From NCBI RefSeq assembly GCF_001493375.1, contig NZ_LN929897.1:518754-582753 (forward strand): a stretch of DNA of 64,000 nt, in the 5' to 3' direction. The stretch comes from Streptomyces specialis. Its GTDB lineage: Bacteria > Actinomycetota > Actinomycetes > Streptomycetales > Streptomycetaceae. The position numbers and the translations under genes are program-made. The notes below the pieces were generated by a model. It did not search any database. It worked only from the letters and a program-made list of their open reading frames with translations, and was not told where the DNA came from. Below, piece after piece: positions 23,600 to 36,392 of this stretch (positions are counted from its first letter, which is position 1; the number at the start of each line of letters is the position of its first letter).

Positions 23600-24648
23600 G
23601 CGGCCCCTCCAGGGGTGAGGGTGAGGGTGAGGGTGAGGGCGCCGCCCAGCGCCTGCGCGAACATGGGCCAGGACGACTTGAACTCGTCCTGCCAGTACGG
23701 CCAGGTGTGGGAGCCGCCCGTGTAGGAGTGGACCTCGGCCGGGATGCCCAGGGACGACAGGCGCCCGACGAACGACTGGAACGACGGCAGGATGACGCTC
23801 TCCAGCGTCCCGCCCACCAGGTCCCAGCTCCCGCCCGCGATGCCGCTGCCCGTGGAGACGTACAGGTCCGTGCCGCGCAGCTTCTCGGCCTGCGTGTACG
23901 GGTTGTTGGCCTCCCAGGTGGACCAGCTCAGGAACGGCCAGCCCCACAGCGCCCCGCCCAGCAGCCCTTCCCGGCCCAGGATCGCGGTGACCAGGGTCGG
24001 CACGCCGGGGAACTGCGTGTTCAGCACGCCGCTGTAGGAGGCGGCGGCCTCGAAGGTGCCGGGACGCTTGATGGCGAGGGCCATCGCGCCGTAGCCGCCG
24101 GTGGAGATCCCGGCCACGGCCCGGTCGGCGCCGGCCCGGTAGCCGCGCTGGAGGAGCTGCATCAACTCGTCGGTCTGGAACGTCAGGTAGTCCGTGCCGT
24201 CCTGCCACTTGGCGGGCAGGCCGGTGCGCCCGGCGTCCGGCATGGCGACGATGACGTCCTTGTCCGCCATGAACTCCTCGATGTCCGTCTCGCGGGTCCA
24301 GGAGGTGTAGTCGTCACTGGCGCCGTGCAGCATGTAGAGCACCGGCCAGGTGCGGTTGGCGTTCGCCGACCAGCCCTCCGGCAGCAGCAGCCGGACCGGC
24401 ACCGCGCGCCGCGCCGCCGGCGACTGGATGGACAGGTCCACCGTGCGGTCGTCCAGCCAGGTCTCGGAGACGACGCGGGCGCCGTCGTCGGCCTTCACGG
24501 ACGGCCCCGCGACGACCGTGGTCCCGGTCCTGGTGCCCGTGCCCATGGCGTCGGGGGCGTAGACCAGGCCGGTCAGGGCGGCGAGAGTGGCCGTGGCGGC
24601 GACGGCGGCGCGGGCGACAGGACGGCGGCGCTGCGGCTGTGCGGGCAT
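23596..24648 (-). CDS. Secreted antigen-85-like esterase/mycolyltransferase family protein
   Basis: 350 residues from an ATG with aaggaa 6 bases upstream. A signal peptide covers about residues 1-40 (RAAVAATATLAALTG core). The esterase D/antigen 85 fold shows LYMLHGASDDYTSW (oxyanion loop), GISTGGYGAMALAIKRP with nucleophile Ser182 and SYTGGSHTWPYW with the catalytic His. Mycobacterial homologues transfer mycolate from trehalose monomycolate; other members are simple esterases. Located directly after the Pks13-like gene (16-base gap) and coupled to a desaturase, it is a candidate for moving the cluster's acyl product outside the membrane. The C-terminus has an odd LTLTLTLT tail encoded by a hexanucleotide repeat. 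Confidence 0.8.
   Translation of the reverse strand: MPAQPQRRRPVARAAVAATATLAALTGLVYAPDAMGTGTRTGTTVVAGPSVKADDGARVVSETWLDDRTVDLSIQSPAARRAVPVRLLLPEGWSANANRTWPVLYMLHGASDDYTSWTRETDIEEFMADKDVIVAMPDAGRTGLPAKWQDGTDYLTFQTDELMQLLQRGYRAGADRAVAGISTGGYGAMALAIKRPGTFEAAASYSGVLNTQFPGVPTLVTAILGREGLLGGALWGWPFLSWSTWEANNPYTQAEKLRGTDLYVSTGSGIAGGSWDLVGGTLESVILPSFQSFVGRLSSLGIPAEVHSYTGGSHTWPYWQDEFKSSWPMFAQALGGALTLTLTLTPGGAA
23616..23639 (+). repeat. Hexanucleotide tandem repeat (gtgagg)n inside the esterase gene
   Basis: Four copies of gtgagg, read on the minus strand as Leu-Thr repeats near the C-terminus. The six-base unit changes protein length without shifting frame. Confidence 0.85.
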
Positions 24649-24664
24649 GCGGGGTTCCTTCTTC

Positions 24665-29043
<4,379 letters not shown>

Positions 29044-29047
<4 letters not shown>

Positions 29048-30861
29048 TGGGCCTCCCGCTGCCGCGACGCGTGCGACGCCGGCTCGGTCTCGCCGAACGC
29101 GCCCGCCAGGTACTGCGCCCGGCACGCGCTGCGCGACACCTTGCCGCTGGACGTGCGCGGCACCGTGCCCGGCGGCACCAGCAGCAGCCGGTCCAGCCGC
29201 AGCCCGTGCGCGACGGACACCTCGGCCCGTGCCGTGCCCTCCGCCGCCTCACGCAGCTCCGGCGTCGGCGTCAACTCCCGGCGGTGCTCGGCCACGACGA
29301 TCACCCGGTCGCCGCCGTCCCCGCCGAGCCCGTCGCCCGGCCCGTCACCGTCGGCCGGCACGGCGAACGCGGCCAGCCGGTCGCGGCGCACGGCCCCGAC
29401 CGCCGCCTGGACGGTCTCCTCCAGGTCCTGCGGGTAGTGGTTGCGGCCGTCCACGATGATCAGGTCCTTCAGCCGGCCGGTGACCAGCAACTGCCCGTCG
29501 TGCACCGCGCCGAGGTCACCGGTCCGCAGCCACGGCTCCTCGCCGGTGCCCGCGACGAGCGCGCCGAAGGTGTCGGACGACCGCTCCGACCGCTTCCAGT
29601 ACCCCAGGCCGATGTTCGGGCCGCGCAGCCGGATCTCCCCGACCCGCCCGTCCGGCAGCGGAAGGCCGGTCTCCGGGTCGGTGACGCACAGCTCCTGCCC
29701 CACCGGCACCCCGCACGCCACCAGCGCGGTCGCCGCCGGGTCCGCCGGGTCCACCGGCTCGATCCGGCCCAGCGCCAGCGCCTCCCGCTCGCAGGCCACC
29801 GCGTGCGGCGCCCGGTCCAGCGGGTCGGCGGAGACGAACACGGTCGCCTCGGCCAGCCCGTACGACGGGCAGTGCGCCTCCGGCCGCAGCCCGGCGTCGC
29901 CGAAGACCTCCTGGAACCGCTCGATGGTGCCGGTGCGGACCGGCTCGCTGCCGTTGATCAGCGTCCGCACCCGATCCAGGCCGCGGACCGTCGCCGCCTG
30001 CTCCGCGTCGATCCGGGCGGCGCAGTAGTCGTACGCGAAGTTCGGCGCGGCGCGGATCGTTCCCCGGTACGAGCCGAGCAGCCGCAGCCAGCGGACCGGC
30101 TCCTCCAGGAAGGAGATCGGGTCCATCAGCACCGAAGGGACACCGCAGACGATGGGCGCCGCGACGCTCAGCACCAGGCCCATGTCGTGGAAGAGCGGCA
30201 GCCAGCCCACGGTGGTCGAGCGGTCCGGGTGCCCGTCGAAGGCGGCGATCGTCTGCTGGGCGTTGGCCGCCGCGTTCCCGTGGCTGATCATCACACCGGC
30301 GGGGGTGCGGGTGGAGCCCGAGGTGTACTGGAGGTACGCGATGTCGTCCGCGTCGGGCGTCACCACGATCTCGCGGGTCGCCGCCTCCGGCAGCTCGTCC
30401 ACCAGCACGATCGGCACCGCCGGGTTGCCGTGCTCCTCGGCGAAGCCCCGGACCAGCCCGGCGGTCGCCGTGTCGCTCAGCACGCACGCCGGCTCGCAGT
30501 CGTTCAGCACCGCCGCCAGCCGTCCCTCGTGACCGGGCAGGTCCGGGCTGAACAGCGGCACCGCGATCACCCGCGCGTACAGGCAGCCGAGGAACGCGGC
30601 CACGTAATCGAGTCCCTGCGGCAGCATCAGCGCCGCCCGGTCTCCCGGACGCACGGTTTCGGCCAGTCGCTCGGCGACGGCCTGGGCGCGCTGGTACAGC
30701 CGCTGCCAGGTCAGGCTGCGGTGGACCCCGGGAGAATCCAGGTCGGGAAACTCCACGAAGGTGAAGGCGCGGAGGTGCCCGCGCTCGTCCGCCCAGCGCC
30801 GCAGCTCAGCGGTGAGCGGGCGATACTCGGTCGGACGTGTCGTCGTGTGCTTCGGTGGCAT
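29044..30861 (-). CDS. FadD32-like fatty acyl-AMP ligase (FAAL)
   Basis: 605 residues from an ATG at 30861. Adenylation motifs: YLQYTSGSTRTPAGVMISHGN, GWLPLFHDMGLV, YGLAEATVF, LRTGDLGAVHDGQLLVTGR and LKDLIIVDGRNHYPQDLE. The HDMGL, FVSADP and NHYPQDLE segments and the TPAGV P-loop are characteristic of FAALs, which form acyl-AMP and hand the acyl group to an ACP rather than CoA. The C-terminus has TSSGKVSRSACR. The stop overlaps the PKS start, so this enzyme very probably loads the N-terminal ACP of the Pks13-like synthase, as FadD32 does in mycobacteria. Confidence 0.93.
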
Positions 30862-31095
30862 GACGCTCCATGGGCAGGGCGATGGGGGGACTGCCTGGGT
30901 GCGGTCACGAACGGGTGGGTCGGAGCATCCGTATGCGACGCAGACCCGATCGTGACCCCAAAGAGAAGGTTCTGATGTGGTGCGTGCACCGGTTAGAGAA
31001 GCCGGTGACAGTTCCCTCACGGCTCTTTGTCACATCCGGCACAAGGGGGGCGGGCCCTGCGCGAGTATGGTCCGCACACAGGGAGGGAGTAAGCA
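30862..31095. promoter_or_regulatory. Divergent promoter region between FAAL and MFS genes
   Basis: 234 bases controlling the lipid-cluster operon (minus) and the exporter (plus). A short ggtgcgtgcacc inverted repeat lies at about 30979-30990 and the MFS GTG has a gggaggg ribosome site. No clear sigma-factor motif. Confidence 0.4.
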
Positions 31096-32707
31096 GTGGG
31101 CAGAACCAGGCAGCTCGCGGTCCTGGCCATGATCGCCCTGGCGGGTTTCATCACGACGCTCGACAACACGGTGATCAACGTGGCGCTGCCGTCCGTGCAG
31201 CGCGATCTCGGCCTGAGCCTGAAGGACCTGGAGTGGGTCGCCACCAGCTACGTGCTGAGCTTCGGCGCCCTCCTGCTGGTCGGTGGCCGGCTCGCCGACC
31301 TGCTGGGCCGCCGGCCGGTCCTGGTCGCCGGACTGGTCATCTTCACCATCGCCTCCGTCTTCGTCGGCCTGGCCGACACCGGCTCGTCCCTGATCGCGGC
31401 CCGTACCGTGCAGGGCGGGGGCGCCGCCCGGGTCACCCCCGCCTCGCTGGCGGTCGTCGCCGGCGACCTGCCGGAGGAACGCCGCGCCTTCGCGATCGGC
31501 GTGTGGACGGCGGCGCTGGCCGTCGCGCTCGCGCTGGGCCCGATGGCGGGCGGCATCGTCACCGACCACTGGGGCTGGGAGTGGGTGTTCTACCTCAACG
31601 TCCCCTTCGGCGCCGCCGCCCTCGCCCTCGCCTACGCCGTCCCGGCCGAACCCCGCCCGGAGAACGACGACAGCCGCCTGGTGTCCGTCCTCGACGTCCC
31701 GGGCGTCCTGCTCTCCACCCTGGCGCTGTACCTGCTGACGTACGGGCTGGTCGAGGGCGGCGCGGACGGCTTCGGGACCGCGCCCGTGCCGCAGTACCTG
31801 GCCGGCGCGGCCGTCGCGGGCCTGCTGTTCCTGATCGTGGAGTCCCGCACGTTCCTGCCGCTGGTCGACCCGGGGCTCTTCCGCAACCGCGCGCTGAGCG
31901 GCGGCACGGCGGCGCAGGTCCTGTGGGGGATCGGCGTCAACGGGGTGTTCTTCTTCACCGCCCTGTACCTCCAGCAGGTCCTCGGCTTCTCGCCGACCAA
32001 GGCCGGGCTCGTCTTCCTGCCGCTGGCGCTGGCGCTGCTGGTCACCACGCCCTACGCGGAGCGCTGGTCGAAGACGCTGGGCGCGCACCGGGTGATCGCC
32101 GCCGGGCTGGCCGCCGTCGCGGGCGGGCTGCTGCTGGTGTCGCAACAGGGCGCGGACGCGACCTTCGGCAGCCTCCAGCCGGGCCTGCTGCTGATCGGGG
32201 CCGGTTCGGCGCTGACCACCCCGCTGACGATCCGGTCCCTGAACGGCGTTCCCGCGACCCGCACCGGCATGGCGTCCGGCGTGGTGAGCGCGGCCCGCGA
32301 GGTGTCCGGCGTGTTCGGGGTGGTGCTGGTCGGCGTCGTGCTGACCCGGCGCGAGCGGTCGGCGCTGGACGACGGGCTCGACCCGGCCGCCGCGTTCCTC
32401 AGCGGCTACGACACCGGGCTCCGGCTCGCGGCGGCCTGCGTGCTGGCGGGCGCCCTGATCACCCTGGTCGCCCTGCGCAGCCCCGGCCGCCACCGCGCCA
32501 CCCGCCGCCCACGCCTCCCCCTGACCAGAACGACCCCCGGTGCGGCCGTGGAGAGAGGTGGAGCTCCGATTTTTCTGCCTGTCTCGTGGGCTCGGAGTTG
32601 TGTATAAGAGCCGGGGCGGAGGTTCCGGCCCGGCCACGCCGCACAAGCCCGCCGTCCCGGCGCTCCCGGCCGGAACCTCCGCCGGCCCGGACACCGGCGA
32701 AGCCTGA
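31096..32707 (+). CDS. MFS transporter, DHA2-like, 3' end disrupted by adapter
   Basis: The GTG at 31096 follows gggagggag. Around 470 good residues with 12-14 hydrophobic helices. The first helix carries TTLDNTVINVALPSVQRDL and the loop-2 motif GGRLADLLGRRPV, both typical of drug:H+ antiporters of the DHA2 (EmrB/QacA) group; motif C appears as ALALGPMAGGIV. The reading frame enters adapter sequence at about 32549. Beyond it, a frame reading PHKPAVPALPAGTSAGPDTGEA ends at 32707 and probably is the true C-terminus, since 32470-32530 looks like a degraded copy of 32620-32680. Being divergent from the FAAL/PKS operon, it is a candidate exporter of that product or a resistance pump. Confidence 0.85.
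32549..32610 (+). other. Assembly artefact: Nextera i7-side adapter with index
   Basis: Positions 32581-32610 match the Nextera read-2 adapter at 29 of 30 bases (gtctcgtgggctcggag...). The eight bases before it (32573-32580, ttctgcct) are exactly the i7 index N703, preceded by a degraded P7 flow-cell sequence. This interrupts the MFS gene. Confidence 0.95.
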
Positions 32708-33085
32708 CGCCCCGCACGGTCACCCGCCGGGGAGACCGCCTCCGCTGCCGATCCGGCCGTGGCGCCGACCCTCGGGCCGCCCTCGTCGCCGCTCCGGCCG
32801 TGTCTGTGGCATCCGCCGTGCCGTGCCCGGATCGGCCACGCCGAGCGAGGCCACCGTCCGTGGCGGGCCGCCCCTGCCGCAGGTCCGGCCGTGGCAAGGG
32901 CGGCCGAGCTGTCCTCATCGGCGTTCCGGCTGTGTTCGTGGCATTCGCCGTGCCGGGCGAGGCGGTTGTCCGGGGCCTGTCGGCCGGGCCCTCCGCCGGT
33001 CCGGAGGGCGGCGGAGCCTGGCGGCCCGCGCGGCCAGCCGCCTCCGGTACCGCGGGTGGGTGGTGACGGCTGACGGGCCGTGCCG
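32708..33085. other. Intergenic region, no gene supported
   Basis: 378 bases between the reconstructed MFS stop and the stop of the minus-strand ligase. It contains an imperfect internal duplication (a unit near 32792-32822 resembling one near 32926-32956, both reading ccg-gctgtg-t-gtggcat). An open frame across it lacks any recognisable protein character. Confidence 0.5.
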
Positions 33086-34801
33086 TCACCTGGTGGGGGG
33101 TTCGCGCAGTTCCCGGCGCAGCATCTTGCCGACCTCTCCGCGGGGCAGGGACGCGCCGCGGAACTCCATCAGGGTCGGCACCTTGTACGGCGGCAGCCGG
33201 GCCGCGCAGTGTTCCATCAGCGCTCCCCGGCTCACCGCGTGACCGCCCCGCATCACCACCACGGCCCGCACCACCTGGCCCAGGCCCCGCTTCGCGGGGT
33301 CGGGCACGCCGATCACGGCGGCCTCGCGGACGGCGGGGTGCTCGCACAGCACCCGTTCGATCTCGGAGGGGAAGACCGGCGTCCCGGCCACGTCGATCAC
33401 GTCCACGCGCCGGTCGATGAGCGTGACGAAGCCGTCCGGGCTCATCACGGCGATGTCCCCGGTCATCAGCCACCCGTCGCGCAGCCTCGCGGCCGTCGCC
33501 GCCGGGTCGTTCCAGTACCCGGCGAACACCTGCGGCCCGCGCACCAGCAGCTCACCCGCCTCACCGGGCGCGGCGTCGGCGGCCGGGTCGTCCTCGCGGG
33601 CGACGCGGACCTCGGTGCCGGGCAGCGGGATGCCGACGGTGCCGGGCCGGGCGTTGGCGTTCAGCGGGTTGACCAGCACCACGGGCGCGGCCTCGGTCAG
33701 TCCGTACCCCTCCACCAGGCAGGTCCGCCCGACGACCTCGCCGAACCGGGTCACCGTCTCCGGCGACAGCCGCAGCGCGCCCGACACGCAGCCGCGCAGC
33801 GTCCGCAGCGCCTCCAGCTCGCGCGGCGGCCGGGCGAGCAGGTCCTCGAAGACGGGCGGCGTCGCGTGCAGCAGCGTCGGCTTCCAGCGGCGGGCGGCGC
33901 GCAGCAGCCCCCCGGTGTCCGGCGTGGGCACCAGCACGGTACGGGCGCCGCCCAGGATCGCGGCGCCCAGGCCCAGCGTCAGCCCGTAGGCGTGGGTGAA
34001 GGGCAGCACCGCGAGGAGCGTCTCCCGCCTGCCGCGCAGCGGCGCGTGCCACGCCTCGACCTGGTGCGCGTTGGCGAGCAGGTTGCGATGGGTCAGCATC
34101 ACGCCCTTGGGCGGGCCGGTCGTGCCGCCGGTGTACTGGAGCACGGCCAGGTCGCCGGGCGCGCCCGGGGCCGGCTCGCCGCCGCCGGGCGCGTGCCGGG
34201 CCACCTCGTGCCAGGGGATCGTGTCCGTGCCGCGCGGCACGCCGGGCGAGAAGCGTTTGCGGGCCGCGCGGGACCTGGCCAGCGGCAGCCGCAGCGCCAG
34301 CCGCGTAGGCAACGGCAGCGCCTCGGCCAAGGAGGTGGAGATGACGTGCTTCAGCGCGGTGTGCCGCAGGACCGGCCGCACCCGGGGCAGCGCGTTCTCC
34401 ACGACGACGGCGGCGACCGCGCCGCTGTCGGCGAGCAGGTGCCGCAGCTCCCGTTCCCCGAGCCGCGGCCCGACCGGTACGGCGACCGCGCCGATCCGCA
34501 GCACGGCGTAGAACGCCACGACGAACTGCGGGCAGTTGGGCAGCACCAGCGCCACCCGGTCACCGGGTGAGACGCCCAGGTCGCGCAGTCCGGCCGCGAA
34601 ACGGTCCACCGCCCGCCGCAGCGCGCCGTAACGGGTCCGCCGTCCGAAGAAGACCAGTGCCGTCCGGCGGTCGAACGCCTCGGCCGCGTCGTCCAGCAGC
34701 GCGGTGAGCGGGGCGTCCGGGACGGGGACATCGTGCGGGCCCCCGGCCGGGTAGTAGGTCAGCCAGGGCGCGTTCTCCGCCCGTGGTCCGGACTCCGGCA
34801 T
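33086..34801 (-). CDS. AMP-dependent acyl-CoA synthetase/ligase
   Basis: 571 residues from an ATG at 34801. Motifs: LQYTGGTTGPPKGVMLTHRN, VLPFTHAYGL, VEGYGLTEAAPVV, GELLVRGPQVFAGYW, DGWLMTGDIAVM and GKMLRRELRE near the end with the catalytic lysine. It is a long-chain FadD-type enzyme without obvious FAAL insertion. One residue is unusual: the hinge reads LIDRRVDVIDVAGTPVFPSEIE, where the typical D-R-x-K-D/E has RRVD, so the hinge lysine is missing, which may slow the thioester-forming half reaction. It is the third acyl-activating enzyme within 16 kb and may prepare the second substrate of the Pks13-like synthase. Confidence 0.88.
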   Translation of the reverse strand: MPESGPRAENAPWLTYYPAGGPHDVPVPDAPLTALLDDAAEAFDRRTALVFFGRRTRYGALRRAVDRFAAGLRDLGVSPGDRVALVLPNCPQFVVAFYAVLRIGAVAVPVGPRLGERELRHLLADSGAVAAVVVENALPRVRPVLRHTALKHVISTSLAEALPLPTRLALRLPLARSRAARKRFSPGVPRGTDTIPWHEVARHAPGGGEPAPGAPGDLAVLQYTGGTTGPPKGVMLTHRNLLANAHQVEAWHAPLRGRRETLLAVLPFTHAYGLTLGLGAAILGGARTVLVPTPDTGGLLRAARRWKPTLLHATPPVFEDLLARPPRELEALRTLRGCVSGALRLSPETVTRFGEVVGRTCLVEGYGLTEAAPVVLVNPLNANARPGTVGIPLPGTEVRVAREDDPAADAAPGEAGELLVRGPQVFAGYWNDPAATAARLRDGWLMTGDIAVMSPDGFVTLIDRRVDVIDVAGTPVFPSEIERVLCEHPAVREAAVIGVPDPAKRGLGQVVRAVVVMRGGHAVSRGALMEHCAARLPPYKVPTLMEFRGASLPRGEVGKMLRRELREPPTR

Positions 34802-35006
34802 CTCCCGTTCCCATCCCCTCTGATCCCGTCGGACGATGATCGCGCACCGCCACTGGCCGGGGCTTGTCATCCGGACGCACGCGTGGTTCCCCGCATTGTG
34901 CTTCCCATGACTGCCGGCCCGGTGCGCGGGGTCCCAGTCTCCGCTGTCCGACGCCCCCGGAACACCCGCCCGCGCGGATGTCCCGAACCCCAGCCCCGTT
35001 GACGGG

Positions 35007-35588
35007 TCAGGCCGTGGCGGCCTTCAGGACGTGGTGCAGGAGGGTGAGCAGGACTTCCTTGACCGACTCGCGGTCGCGCGCGTCGCAGAGCAGCGTCGGC
35101 GTTCCGGGGGGCAGGTCGAGGGCCGTGGCGATCTCGTCCACCCGGGCCACCTGCCGGCCGTCGAAGCAGTTCACCGCGACGACGAACGGGATGCCCCGGT
35201 GCTCGAAGAAGTCGACGGCCGCGAAGCTGACGTCCAGGCGGCGGGCGTCGACCAGGACGACGGCGCCCAGCGCGCCGCGCGAGAGGTCGTCCCACATGAA
35301 CCAGAACCGGTTCTGGCCCGGCGTGCCGAAGAGGTAGACGACCATGTCCCGGCTGATCGTGATGCGGCCGAAGTCCATCGCCACCGTGGTGGTGGACTTC
35401 CCCTCGATGCCCGCGAGATCGTCCACCCCCGCGCTGGTCGCGGTGATCAGCTCCTCGGTGCGCAGCGGCGCGATCTCGCTGACGGAGGCGACCATCGTGG
35501 TCTTGCCCACGCCGAAGCCGCCCGCGACGACGATCTTGCCGGTCGCCGCGTCGGGGCTGGGGACGGTCCTAGAGTCTGCGGATGCCAT
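35007..35588 (-). CDS. cvnD: Conservon GTPase CvnD
   Basis: 193 residues. Ras-like small GTPase: P-loop GGFGVGKTT (23-31), switch II region FGTPGQNRFWFM, and a VVLVDARRLD segment; guanine specificity appears as VNCFDG in place of NKxD. This is the fourth gene of the cvnA-B-C-D set, overlapping cvnC by 20 bases. Conservon GTPases work with the membrane kinase-like CvnA and the roadblock protein CvnB in a G-protein-coupled-like membrane complex in Streptomyces. No P450 (cvnE) follows. Confidence 0.95.
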   Translation of the reverse strand: MASADSRTVPSPDAATGKIVVAGGFGVGKTTMVASVSEIAPLRTEELITATSAGVDDLAGIEGKSTTTVAMDFGRITISRDMVVYLFGTPGQNRFWFMWDDLSRGALGAVVLVDARRLDVSFAAVDFFEHRGIPFVVAVNCFDGRQVARVDEIATALDLPPGTPTLLCDARDRESVKEVLLTLLHHVLKAATA

Positions 35589-35940
35589 CGATCACCGCCT
35601 GGAGGAATCGGACGTCCGTCGCGGCGGAGGCGTCGGGGGAGGACAGGGCGATCAGTTCGTGGTCGAGGAGGTCGCCGAGGAGGATCTTGACGACGCAGAC
35701 CGGCAGCGCGAGGTGCGCCGCGACCTCCACGACGGCGGTGGGTGTGCGGCACAGCGCCAGGGCCCTGAGCTGCTCGGGCTGGAGCCTGGTCGTGCGGCCG
35801 GGCAGGCGGACGGTGCTGACCATGGAGATCAGCTCGATGTCCGGCCGGCTCGGCGTGGTGCGGCCCTGGGTCAGGGCGTAGGGGCGGACGATCGGCCCGC
35901 CCTGCTGCGCGTCCCAGGAGTCCTCCGACCAGTGCCTCAC
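35569..35940 (-). CDS. cvnC: Conservon protein CvnC (DUF742)
   Basis: 123 residues from a GTG that overlaps the cvnB stop (GTGA). DUF742 proteins are winged-helix-like; the motif IVRPYALTQGRT at the N-terminus and the segment RLQPEQLRALALCRTPTAVV followed by LALPVCVVKILLGDLLDHEL match. It probably bridges CvnB and CvnD. The cluster order makes the assignment secure. Confidence 0.95.
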   Translation of the reverse strand: MRHWSEDSWDAQQGGPIVRPYALTQGRTTPSRPDIELISMVSTVRLPGRTTRLQPEQLRALALCRTPTAVVEVAAHLALPVCVVKILLGDLLDHELIALSSPDASAATDVRFLQAVIDGIRRL

Positions 35941-36392
35941 CCAGGCTCACCCCCCGTCACATCCGCCGCCGGCGCCGCCGCCCGCCCGGTCTCCGGGAGC
36001 CGGGGCGCGGCCGTCAGGAAGGTGCCGACCTGCCGGACGAGCATGGTCATCTCGTAGGCGATGGTGCCGATGTCCACGCCGGAGGCGGCCAGCACGGCGA
36101 GCCGGGCGCCGCTGCCCGCGGCGGTGACGAAGAGGAACAGGTCGTCCATCTCGATCATCGTCTGACGCACCTTGCCGCCGGTGAAGTGGCGGCTGGTGCC
36201 CTGCGCGAGCGACTGCAACCCGGAGGCTATGGCGGACAGTTGCTCGGCGTCCTCCCGGGCCAGCGACGCCGAGGCGCCGACCAGCAGGCCGTCCTCGGAC
36301 AGGACGATGGCGTGCAGGGTGCCGGGGGTCTTGGCCACCAGCCCGTCCAGAAGCCAGTTCAGCCCGCCCTCACCGGCTTGGGTCGCCGTCAT
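35937..36392 (-). CDS. cvnB: Conservon roadblock/LC7 protein CvnB
   Basis: 151 residues, ATG with aaggag 5 bases upstream. Roadblock/LC7 fold: LNWLLDGLVAKTPGTLHAIV, SEDGLLVGAS, then SGLQSLAQGTSRHF and FLFVTAAGSGARLAVLA. Related to MglB, the GTPase-activating partner of MglA-type GTPases, so it likely modulates CvnD. The start lies 23 bases inside the cvnA gene. Confidence 0.95.
   Translation of the reverse strand: MTATQAGEGGLNWLLDGLVAKTPGTLHAIVLSEDGLLVGASASLAREDAEQLSAIASGLQSLAQGTSRHFTGGKVRQTMIEMDDLFLFVTAAGSGARLAVLAASGVDIGTIAYEMTMLVRQVGTFLTAAPRLPETGRAAAPAADVTGGEPG

Noticed and set aside
32800..33066. Plus-strand open frame of 88 codons after the MFS gene
   Set aside because: Low-complexity Ala/Pro/Arg composition built on an imperfect internal duplication, with no ribosome site.
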